Source: Myoxocephalus aenaeus
Lineage: Eukaryota > Chordata > Actinopteri > Perciformes > Cottidae
Assembly: GCA_038501785.1 (NCBI GenBank)
Contig: JBAMJR010000025.1
Location: forward strand, 5,424,501-5,488,500
Direction: 5' to 3'
DNA: 64,000 bases
A program made the translations under genes and the position numbers. Positions 35,522 to 46,673 of this stretch are shown piece by piece (the stretch's first letter is position 1; each line of letters begins with the position of its first letter). The notes under the pieces were generated by a model. The model was not told the DNA's origin. It saw nothing but the letters and a program-made list of their open reading frames with translations, and searched no databases.

Positions 35522-36778
35522 CAGTGGCGGGCCGTGCGTTTTCGACCAAGGCCTTCAGTGCCGTGTGTCCACATCAGGTGCAGACTGAAAAAAAAAAGTG
35601 TCCCGGGAGTTACTGTCAGACCGTCCCGCGCCTGTATTGAACACGGCGCGCTGCCCACTACACGACGCGTTCATACAGACTGTCATGTGTGGACAGCAGA
35701 CGCTCACTCTGCTATACGAACAATTTTATTGCACTATTACGGTCATGGAGGGTGTGGACCGACCTGCGGAGCTATTTTAACCACTTAAACACGAGGAAAA
35801 AAAAGGTGCTTTATTAACGGTTACTTACATTTTTTATCATAGGTCTCTTCTCACAAGGGTTACGGTATTGTAGCAATTTAAATGAAGTTAAACAACCACG
35901 TGGTTGCGGAGATAATTAAGGTGCCATTTTTTAAAACTTTTTTGTTGTTGTCAGAAAATGAGGGGCTGGGGGATTGGGGCGCAAACAGCGGACACTCCGT
36001 GGAGCAAGCCTCCAACTTCGCCGTTGCTTCGTCATGAAGTCCAAATCAACAACCAGTCACATTTAGTTATAACAAAACAATCCAACAAAACCGCGGCACT
36101 GAAACACTGCACACACAAGACATCACCGGCGCAGCTGCGCACCCTGCGCACCGGGGAGAGGCGCGGCCCCAGTCCCAGCTCGACCACCAGCAGCAACAGC
36201 GCTGTGGCTTGTTTATGATTAAATACAACTGCAGATGTAAAAAACAGTAACACAACCAGCAGTTAACTCACCACATGCCCGTAACCCTCTGTACACTCTG
36301 TGCGAAAGTAAGCCGTTTCATCTAGCTTCGATCTAGCTTCTAGCTGCTGCTTCTTCTTCTTCTTCTTTGGCATCCAACAAAAGGTGCATTACCGCCATGA
36401 CTGCCGCTGCACCACTTACCAATCACAGCGCACGTTAATGGTCACGCTGAGCCCTGTGGCGAAACACACTTCCATAATGCTAGAAGGCCTCTCCATGTAG
36501 TTTAAGCCGCTAATCTACCAGAGAAACAGAGGTGAAATGTGATTGGATGAGCGCTCTTAACCAGATCCTTAACCAGCGGCCATGCAGCAGGCTGGAAGCT
36601 GCAGGCTGAAGGCAGAGCAACAGATGAAGCTGTGCAATGAGAAAATAAGCTAATAGGGAAAAATAATTATAATACAGTGTATTTGTGAAAAAACTATTAA
36701 ATTATAAAATAGCTATAACTTTGTGATTCTGTCTAGGCCAGCAGACAAGACTTAGCAGGCCCTGACGGCCCGCTACTG
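35522..36778. mobile_element. hAT-like non-autonomous transposon, 1.26 kb
   Basis: The left end CAGTGGCGGGCCGT and right end ACGGCCCGCTACTG are inverted repeats with one mismatch in 14. They are flanked by GTATTTGG (35514-35521) and GTATTTTGG (36779-36787), an 8-bp target duplication with one extra T. An 8-bp duplication and CA...TG ends suggest the hAT group. There is no transposase frame. Part of the interior (near 36418-36455) recurs in inverse orientation at 61111-61143. Confidence 0.7.
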
Positions 36779-36817
36779 GTATTTTGGATTCCTCTTCCTC
36801 GACTCTATTGATATGTC

Positions 36818-37085
36818 ATCTAGTGTTAAGCACTGCCTCTGGTGGTCAGTAAGGATGAAATAGAACAAAGGTTACAGATGTAACTACGATTCAATGAATC
36901 TTGGATGACCGCCAGAGTTCTTGGTCACTTCGAATCTCGTAAACTCACGAGAAGATTCCGTAGACTGATCTCAGGGATGACACCTCATCCAAGGTGACAC
37001 GTGACTTTTTGAATATCAAAACTTGATCTGCGTGTGTGCAAGACAGAAGATTTCCAGTGTTAAGCACTGCCTCTGGCGGTCATCC
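36818..37085. repeat. Dispersed repeat with direct terminal motif
   Basis: AGTGTTAAGCACTGCCTCTGG followed by (T/C)GGTCA occurs at about 36818 and 37057. Between them is GGTTACAGATGTAACTACG and GGATGACCGCCAGAG, the latter roughly inverse to the end motif. It may be a fish LTR or palindromic repeat remnant. Confidence 0.45.
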
Positions 37086-38394
37086 AGGATTTATAGAACC
37101 ATAACTTCCGTTTTAAGTGGTTACCAGTACGTTTTAGAGTTAATTTTAAGATTTTACTGATGACCTTTACAGTACTTCATGGTTCAGCTCCCAGTTAAAT
37201 TGCTGATTTGCTGCTAGAGGTGCTGCTGAGGATCTGAGGTTGGACAATAATGTACAATTTCAGGAACCTACTGTGTGTCTCCTTGCACACTATGGAGAGC
37301 ATTGTTTCTGGTCAGTGTTTTCAAACTATTTAGATTTGTTGAAATATTTGGATAGTTTGTGCTCATCAGTGTTATCTATTTTATGATTTAAATCCGATCT
37401 GTTAAATGTGTCACAACTCGATGAATGTGTGAGAGGAGGGGTGGTGGGGGTGCAGGTATGAACTCTTCTCTCTGTCTGTTCGGTCTCTTGTGTCTTAATA
37501 AGGTAATGTTTGGAGATGGTTCACTGTTTACAGCAGCTGACAAGACCGGGCTATTAGTGATGGCAACCAAGCATGGACACACACACACACACACACCCCA
37601 CACACACACACACACTTACATGACCCTTTACTAGATGTACAATGAGTCCACATCAGAAGTAAATGTTATATAAATCTCCCAGTGTGTTTGCAGTCCTTTC
37701 CCTCATATGGAGAGCAGTCCTGCCCACTAAACTGTGCAAACATCTACTGATCTGCTACATGCTAAGTATAAGCCTGACACTTGTGAAATGTATGAGTGAT
37801 GGGAAAACAACAACACTTGCTGTAGTAATTTTGGGAAAAAGTGTAACTTTTGAGCCCTGAACTGGGGCTTTCAGGCTGAGCTTCCTCTCTGGCTCTGTGC
37901 TGCATCAATAACACACACATTACATTTCATTTAGCTGACACTTTTATCCAAAGCGATAACTCAGTAGTTAGTGTGGTTCTCCGATCTGGTGGAATGTGGA
38001 TGCACTCTGAGATGGAGGACTGGACCAGAACCTCTGTGGTAATACATACTCGTCACATCCCGGCGCTTGGTCAGTGGCTTCAAACTATGACGCTCTAGAA
38101 AACCCTCTAGCTTTGGACATGTCAGGGACAGCATGTTATTCAAAATAAACTTCTCAGGAAATATACAGTTTCTGCTTGTCACATGCATGCAGTGTCTTTT
38201 CAAAATAAACTTCCAAGTAGAATTATCTAGTTTTTGGGTTTAGGCAACAAAAGTATTTTGTTCGACTTGCCTTACAAAAGGCCAAGTATCAACCTTACTA
38301 GTACCTACATTAATTTGACCAGTTGACCACATGGTAAACAAGGACAAAACGGAGGCAAAGAGGCTCGGAGAGAGACTGACCTCTAAATTGAAGG

Positions 38395-38640
38395 CACCTC
38401 AGTCATCATGAACTCTAATTTAACTTTCAATGACCACATCCCTAACATGAAAATATTGCCAGAATGGGTCTAATCCTTTCCCAGGCCAATACTGAGAAAC
38501 TTGCGCCCATTTTATTTACTAGTGGTAATGCTCTCCTTATTTTAAGATATTTTGTTATTGGTTTACACATTACTAAATCGTCTTGCTCCTTTTAAAATAT
38601 TCACCCAGTAGATCCCTTAGTTCCACGGTGGGGCTGATTT
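38395..38640 (+). mobile_element. LINE reverse transcriptase fragment (decayed)
   Basis: Translated pieces MNSNLTFNDHI, then (after frame changes) a segment like FPRPILRNLRPF and ...NALLILRYF, correspond in order to the C-terminal region of fish L2/RTE-type LINE polymerases (roughly SNL.FN.HI ... QANTEKL ... CNALL). Several frameshifts and stops. Confidence 0.5.
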
Positions 38641-40274
38641 GAGCCTCTCTGGCCCCAGCCAGGCCTGCCAGAGGGGAGTACAGAGTGTGCATATCTTTAA
38701 TGGAAAATACCTTTTAAGTTTTTTATATTACATTATAACACATTCGAAACATGAGATGAGAGTCCATGTTGTGTAGAAACAGTGTGAGGACCTAACAGGA
38801 GCTGTTTAGTGTCACAGGAAGTCACTGGAACAGCAGGAGGCTGTGGGCAGTCTCACTCTGTTTACATTGACCGACAGCAGCAGAGGAGTCGGATTCACAA
38901 AAACACGTGTGAGAGAGAGAGAGAGAGAGTGTGACTCCATCTTCCCTACTCCACTACAACTTGTCAAAGCAGGAAGGACAGAGATTAGTGGAGCCAGAAT
39001 TAGCAATGTGCATACAGGTAGATCTACAGCTGCCTGTATCTGCTTTCTGTCAGCTCCACTCTGCTCTGGAACCTTCAGCATGAACAGACCGGCTCAAAGC
39101 AAGTTCAAAGATGGATGTTTCAGCAGTTTGACATTGAAACACTCAATAACATTTCAATTAGGAAAGGCAACACAAGTGAACAAGGATGCAGATGTTTTAT
39201 TTGATATGAAGACACTGGTGTTAATCTTATCAATTATACCCATTTAAAGGAAAATAACCGTCAGCCACTCAAAGAACCCTAGGTGCAGCGACAGCAGCGC
39301 TGTGGTGATCGATCAGTGCTTGACAAGAGAGCGCTGATCAAATTAGAATAATAGTTCTCCTCCGGCTAGGACTGCGTTTGGGGATATGATGGACACAGCA
39401 TGCAGGATCTCAGCTCAGTTTACATTGGACCATTACTATTAGAGCCTTTAGAAGGGAGTTGTTGAGGACTTATGAGCTCCTCTGTTCTCAAGGAATAACC
39501 CAGCGGGTATTAAGGCTGGACAAAGCCTTTCTTGGGCTTTATGCTCAATTTGATCTGCTGACGCCGATTGGTTTTGGAAAAACTATTTAATTATTAATTG
39601 AGAACACTTTCTTTTCTTTTTTACTTCTCTATGAAGACTTGTGAAATATATGTAAATTATATAATTGATTGGAGTCAATATAAATATAACAAGTTAACAA
39701 ATTATCTGTAAAAATAGTTAACTAAAAAAAATATCTCTGAGATTAGGTTTTATTGTCAAAACAACTAATTGGAAGCAGTAGATTTGAATAATCTCAGTTT
39801 ATATTCTCTATGTCCGAGGCATAGAACACCTCATCCTTGTTAGTATCCTTCATTTTAGAGTCCAGTCTCCAAATGAAAAAAAACTAAAAGCCCAACCCGA
39901 GGCTTCCAACGCTCCTGGGCCATGCGTTGGGGGCACCATAATTGGAAATACTCAAATACTCCTTTGATTTTATTAGCTTAATCTGACTGGCGGTAAATAC
40001 ATCAATATGATTTTAATTTGTTACCAACTAATTCAAAATTAAGGGAAAAGTACATTATATAATAGTAGTATTTTTCATGTATAATTTACTTTATACTCCA
40101 TACCCTCGACCTTGTTCACCAAATGATGGTAGAATAACCTCTAGGTTTGCTGTGCGTATCTGATATCATTAGACCTCATCTTCAAAACACTTCCATTACA
40201 ATATTACAATATATCGATCAATTCCAGGATCAAGGGTAGAGAATCAGAAATAAAGACGCAACAAAGACAACCAG

Positions 40275-41205
40275 AATTCTTTTTGGTTATTTTATTTTTC
40301 AATGTGAAATAGTCTTGTTCTTTCATTATAAACATATAAACACCATGGAAGCATATCTTCATCCATGACATCTGTACAGTCTATACACAAACAGAAGTCT
40401 GAACTTGCATCATATTCAGTCCATTCAACCTGCAAAAAGAATTTTCAGTTCCTGTGATAGGGAACATTCACAGTCAGTTAATGATGAAGTTGCTCATCTT
40501 TCTGAACCCAACACCTTTAACATATTTGGGGAATACCTGATACCTGGACAGTCAGTCGTGTCCACTGCTCTACAGAACAGATCTGTCCATAGACATGACC
40601 AATTCAATCATTTAGAGGAAGCTAGAGGAAAAAACACAATCCTTAGCAATGAAAATGAATTCTGAAAATGAAAAACAAAAACAGTTTGATGGTTCAGTTC
40701 GTATTACAACTTCTTTTAGACCAGAGAGATTAAGGGCAGAACCAAAAAATAACTTTAGAACTAGGAGTATCGCCACCTGACAGAATACAATAGTTTCAAT
40801 CTAGCGGTCTGATTTCACAGACTTGATAAGCAAAGACTCAGAAGCAGTGAACAAGGGTTCATAAAGTCACACCAACTACATGTCAACGTGTTTTTTCCTT
40901 CTCAGTTTCCAACTATTGCACAAGAGATTGTTGGGTGAATAATTGTTATCCCTTTGTTAGCAGTATTGTTCCAATTTCTCCACCAAGACAACTTTATGCC
41001 AGAGACATCAGCTATGTAATCTGATACATACTGTATGAATACATGCATGACATCACTGACCGTCCCTCTTTTACAATCCCAAGTCCAATGAAAAAGGTCT
41101 AAATATGAACAAAGTCAGAATTCTGCCTTTATTCTCATAATTCCATCCTAACAGAATTCAGACGAATTTCAAAATCGTATTACCCACATGGTCCATTCCA
41201 CACAT

Positions 41206-41239
<34 letters not shown>

Positions 41240-42091
41240 GCGCGCACACACACACACTTTGTTCGGTCATCGGGAAAGGTCAGAACTGACTAACTGCAAC
41301 AAAGCCAAACTTGCAGCCGTTCTGTCAATGCTGCATCGTCTGTGGTAACTACTGCATCGTAATATTTGCATGGAAGTGTTGTGATTCGTCAGGCTGGATG
41401 AGTGGCTACACAAACTATTTCATGAATCTAGCAGTTTCCCTGGCAGTGGGGCATTCAGTATTTTTTTTTAACAGGCCTGTCATGCAAAGACGACTGATAC
41501 TTAGTACGAGAATCAACCGCAGCAAGTGCTCCATTTTTTCAGCTCCACATGGACTGAACATCTCTGCCTCTTTTCCATCTAGTGCTTGTGGTAAAATGCA
41601 GAGCCATGACGCACACTGTCCACCATCCAGAGCCACCAACTATTCTGCATGTTAAAGAAAAAAAAAAAAAAAGAACTTAAAACTGAATTAAAGAGCATAT
41701 CTTCTTTGACATTTCTGTCTAAGGCCATTTCTGTCTGTGATTGGTCACATGTGGTGCAGAGGTAGGCAGACTTTGGCGGTGGACGGGTGAAAGATCAGAC
41801 AAACAGCAGAACCCTTCCTTGCACGATAGACAAGCAGATGTGCAGATGCCTGGGGTTATGCTGTCAATACTGGCCAAACAGGACTATAGAGATATATTAC
41901 TTGAGAATGTACAGTTCTAGGGCGGTCATACAGGCTTTAAGATTTTGCTCAAATATTAAGAAAATCAGCGTCAGATATAGGCCGTGAACCTCATCCAAAC
42001 AGGGTCAACATCTCCATGTCTCTTTTCCAAATAAAAGCGTGTCAGTCAGGAGCTCAGGCAGCGCTGCAGGACCGTCATCTGCCTCTTCTGT
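40275..42091 (-). other. fbxo38: fbxo38 3' UTR
   Basis: Minus-strand sequence after the TAG stop at 42092-42094. AATAAA on the minus strand (TTTATT at 40291-40296) gives a plausible poly(A) site near 40275, so the UTR would be about 1.8 kb. It includes a CA/CG run (about 41207-41258). Open frames here do not look coding. Confidence 0.55.
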
Positions 42092-45000
42092 CTAGATGTA
42101 GTCGTCATCCACAGGTTCTCCTGGTGTATCACAGTGATGGAGGAAGAGCACCACCACCCTCTGAAACACTCCTCTTTTGCTTTGTCGGCGCTCTGAGATC
42201 TCCTCCCCGATGGTCTCCATGCAGATGTCCGCTGACAGCTGGCCTTTACGCCGGGGTGCGTAGATGGTGGCTTTCACACAACAGAGAGAAAACAGTTCAA
42301 GACATATGACAAGGTTCTGTCCATCGGTCACAGGGACAATGGTAATGACTGACCGAGAACTGTGGACGTTTAGCGAGTTTCCTCTTTAAAGACCGGTGAA
42401 AGTATTGACTGCACTCACTGCTTTCGTCATCCTCAAAGTCATAGCGGGCGTAACTGTTGGGATCAGCTGCTCTCAGAGTCCTCAGCCAGGGGAAGTCTGT
42501 TATCATGCTGTAGGGAGCACCATCCACCAGTCCTGAACAATTACATCATAGAAGACGTTACCTTAAGGAGGAGGAGGGATTGAGGACTGAACAACACATC
42601 CATTCAACTCGTTTTGTTTGGACAGAAGCCATACATTCTACTTCAAGCTCTTTCTCTTCAACAGGATGTATCCAGATGTTCAGCCTCCAACACAGTTTCT
42701 CTACATCACTGATTATTGCACTGTAAACAGAACACACTGTATTGTAGTGTCTGAACTCCAGTACAGTGAGTTCATATTGGGTGAACAGAGTAGGATTTAG
42801 GGTTGGGTGACTGGACTAATTAATCCGCTATCGTCGATTGACTGAGTACATCGGCAATGGTTTTGGGGCTATTTTTTGGCCCGAGGTTTGTCATTTTATT
42901 TTGCAAATTTTACGATCTTCCTCTGAAGAACGAGAGCTGAAAAAACTGCATGTGAGAGCCAGCATATTATTATTATTATTATATTATAACCAGGAACCTG
43001 ATGAGGCTTCAGCAAGTCATTGGCTGCAAAGAATTTCCAACCACATAATACATTATTGTCACATCTTTCAAGCTCATTCTAACATGCAATAAAAAGCAGG
43101 CACTGATTTCAACACTAATGTGAAGAATGAAAGCACTCAAATGAGAAAACGGTTTGCTTGACTCTTACGTGCACGTCTACCTTCATGGGACACTTAGAAA
43201 CCTTTGAGGTTCAATAAAGATGTAACGGGGTTACCCTCGAGTGTATAGATGTCCCGGCCCCAGGGATATGTGGGATACTTCTTCACATCCTCTTCTGTCC
43301 TAGTAGCCTCTGGGAAGAACTCGTACTTGATCAACTCTCTGAGACAAAAATACATACAGAGATCAGTTTAGTTTGCATTTTATTAGATTGGTTGTTATAC
43401 TATAGTGCTGATCTTTAGGAAAGGTGGTCGTAGGATCAACTGAGTGCCCCTTTCTCCTGGATGGTCGGTCATGCTGATTAATTAAACCGTGTTCACTCGG
43501 TCATTACGGTTAACATGCAAGAAAAAAATTGATCAGAAAGGGATTGATTTCTGACTGAATGCCTGTTATCAGAGACATTACTCACTGGCTGATGTTGGCT
43601 ATGGTGTCCATCCAGCTGCGAATGCGAACCTTGTTGCGTATATTTGGAGGGTTGCTGAACTCGTGCACTATAGCGATGTGATAGGGATAGGGCCCCTGGA
43701 AGAGCTGACGCTCCAATGCTACCGAGTCGATCTGAAGGGAGAGGAGTAAAGAGATGTAGAGGTAGAACAATGTCAACATTATGGGATGCGTTTGTCCACC
43801 TTTCCTATTCATGAAAGATGTGTTGTATTAATTTCCTGCATGAAATTGATGTCCAAATGGTTGAAAACTTAAAATCGTCGAAATTGTTGGCGACTTTTTT
43901 TTCTTTCTGGTTTTAATATATCAGCGTACCAACCGCTTTTCAAATTAAAGTAAAAATTGTTACAACTTAAAAAAAATGTTATTTACGGTCACAGTATAAT
44001 GTAAGGGCCGTAATGGGATACAGATATTGTGGTCTGAGTGTTCTTATGCCTGTTGAACAGTAGATACTGACATGTCTGTAGTAAGTTGTAGATTAGGATC
44101 ATGGATGCATTAACTGGATGGCACCCTGTCACTTGAATAAAAAGCCAAAGATCCCTAGCGTCAGGTCGGCTTCCGCCTATTCCAATTTCCTCTGTTCTGC
44201 CCATAGACTTTACATTGGGATGACATCACACACACACACACTTCAAAATTACTTTACTAATAGAAAACCTTTATGGTTTACAAATTCATAATATAAAGAG
44301 TAATTAATGTGTAATTAGAGTCCAACCATCAGCGAGCCTGAGCGGCTGCGTTGAGTCCAGCTCTTTTAATACATCCATGGTTAGGATTCTGCTTCTAAGG
44401 AAATAGAGAGGACGTCAGAGATTACCAACCTGGTGCATAGGGCGCATGTAGATGATGCGGTTCCTCTCGGGAGGCATTCTCAGTATCTGATCCAGGACCT
44501 GTTCCATGTCCAGCTTCTTACACTGAGCGTAATCAAACCTGTTCACTATGGGTGCGCTTTCTACCCGCAGCTGTTTCAACACTCGACATCTGGTGGCTAC
44601 AGAGAGGGAGGACACAACGATGCACTGTGACTGAAGGCTTTTTGACTCTGCATAACTGCTGGGAGTTCTGTTATTATAACTCAACATAAGGTTTGAAAAG
44701 GGTTTCAAACTGGGTTTATTTAGAGGCAGACAAAACCCTGGATTGAAGAACAGTCATGAACACATACTCTCTGTTTAGCTCATTTTTGTCAACGCAGGTT
44801 ACTAGACTATAAATACGTCTTAAAATGATCTGTCGTTTACTCAATTTGGTAATATTTTTAGATTCAATGGCGTTTTTCCAAAAATGACACTATCATTAAA
44901 GAGTTCAAGGTTCCAAAGTTGACCATTAAAGCAGAAATAGACACATTTTTTGCTTTAACTAAGTAAGTGTTAATTACACAATGTAGTGGCTGTAGAATAA

Positions 45001-45932
45001 TGACACCATCAGCATTTGGATCGGTTCCCTATAAGCCTCGCTTTCCCTGCCGCACAGTTGATTTGCATAAAGCTCAGCAGTTGTGTCGGTGGCAGCGAGG
45101 GAGAGACCCGATGCTGTTGGCAGTAGAGCCGCGGACTAGCATTAGGAATGATTTACAGGGCTGCACGGTGGTGTAGCGGCTAGAACTGTCGCCTCACAGC
45201 AAGAGGGGCCCGGAGTCGGATCCCGGTCTGGGCAGTCCTGTGTGGAGTTTGCATGTTCTCCTGCTTCCTCCCACAGTCCAGAGACATGCAGCTCAGGTTA
45301 ATTAGACTCTAAAATGCCCGTAGGTGTGATTGTGAGCGTGAATGGTTGTCTGTCTATACGTGTGCCCGAAGATAAATGGACACCTGTCCAGGGTGAACCC
45401 TGCCTTCGCTCAATGTCAGCTGATTGGCTCCAGTCCCCCGCGACCCTAAATAGGCTAATGGATGGATGGGAATGGTTTACAATATAATGTAATACATTTC
45501 TTGTTTTTTCCCTGAACAAGTTCCTAATTCTGTCACTAGTGGTAGGCAGTGAGGAAAATGGAAAACCATTTGGAAACGCTAGATTGAGAAGTTGTCCAGT
45601 GCCACTTTAAATGTAGCTCTATATAAAAAGATGCTTTGTGTCCTCTCAGCCCTAATGTGTTCTGTGAACCAAAACTAGTTGGTTTGACATGTTTTTATGA
45701 CACCGACCCTTTCAGGTCAACATGGATCTTTTTATGTGGTTGGCTAGACCCTCTTCTAGTAGCTACTTTGCTAATTCAACATTTGTACAGTTTGTGACGC
45801 AACTTCAAAAAAAGGAGAAGAAATTATTTTTAAAAAATAGACCATTTCCTCCCAGATGTTTACATTTAAGATTATTAGTACATCTTTCCAATGCAAAAAC
45901 AGTGAGAAAAACATCCACACGAGTCAACACAC

Positions 45933-45974
<42 letters not shown>

Positions 45975-46673
45975 CATACATACATACATATACACACACG
46001 AGTGTCCTTGTTGGTCCGTTACCATGAATGAACATCATCTTGGGGCAGTCTTTGAGGACCAGGTCAGTGATCCCACAGTTGGTCAGAGTGATGCCCACCA
46101 GGTTCTTACTCTTCAGAGACAAAATCTGCATTCGCAAAAGAAACTCAGTATGTCAATTATACTAACAAAGGATACGCAGTACACTACTGTTAACTTCTCC
46201 TCACATGTGCGTCCTGGCTCATTGGAGCTCACATGACTCTGCGACTAAAAGCATTTAAAAACAGAACAGCAGCAGAGCAACCATTGATTGATTCATTTGT
46301 TAAGACAACCAACATGAAGAAAAAGGCCCTTCTGACCTCAAGCATCTCCCTCTCAGCCCCACATGCCACACTTTGGCTCCCCCCAGGGGATGAAAACTCA
46401 TTTTGAAAATCTTGTGCATCAGTCACAAGTTTATGAGAACTGTATTACATACTATGTACAGTATATGTAAATGCATAAAGGTCTTCCAACAACATATTTT
46501 TAACTCTGATCAACAGTGACTATAAGACTATAATGTCTCAGTGGAAACAAATGTCTACAGATAGATAGGTAGGTGTGTGTGTACCTGTACATGGTCGTCC
46601 TCAGTGACCGGGTCTGAGGTGCTGGTTGATTTGTCAGCCATTCGTTTCCTCCTCACTGCTACTCGAGGCTTGG
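42092..46673 (-). CDS. fbxo38: fbxo38 exons 14-20: conserved C-terminal block
   Basis: Residues about 911-1210. It begins KPRVAVRRKRMADKSTSTSD (basic, possible nuclear signal), then ILSLKSKNLVGITLTNCGITDLV (LRR-like), RCRVLKQLRVESAP, RMPPERNRIIYMRPM, GPYPYHIAIVHEFSNPPNIR, YPTYPWGRDIYTLEG, APRRKGQLSADICMETIGEE, ending EPVDDDYI. These match the mammalian C-terminus almost residue for residue. Exon 14 uses the second AG of CCAGAG as acceptor; the first would shift the frame into a stop. Confidence 0.94.

Larger units (their letters stand above)
34440..40275. other. Intergenic region, host RNA to fbxo38
   Basis: No gene I can support. It holds the purine tract, a 1.26 kb hAT-like element (35522-36778), a repeated 27-bp motif (about 36818 and 37057), a CA run near 37580, a SINE tail near 37921-37960 (TTTAGCTGACACTTTTATCC) and a LINE fragment near 38400-38640. 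Human IL17B lies in the equivalent interval; I found no segment resembling its cysteine-knot exon. Confidence 0.5.

Noticed and set aside
38843..39247. 134-codon plus-strand frame
   Set aside because: No known motif, includes a GA run (RERERE), and the sequence around it has no gene signals.
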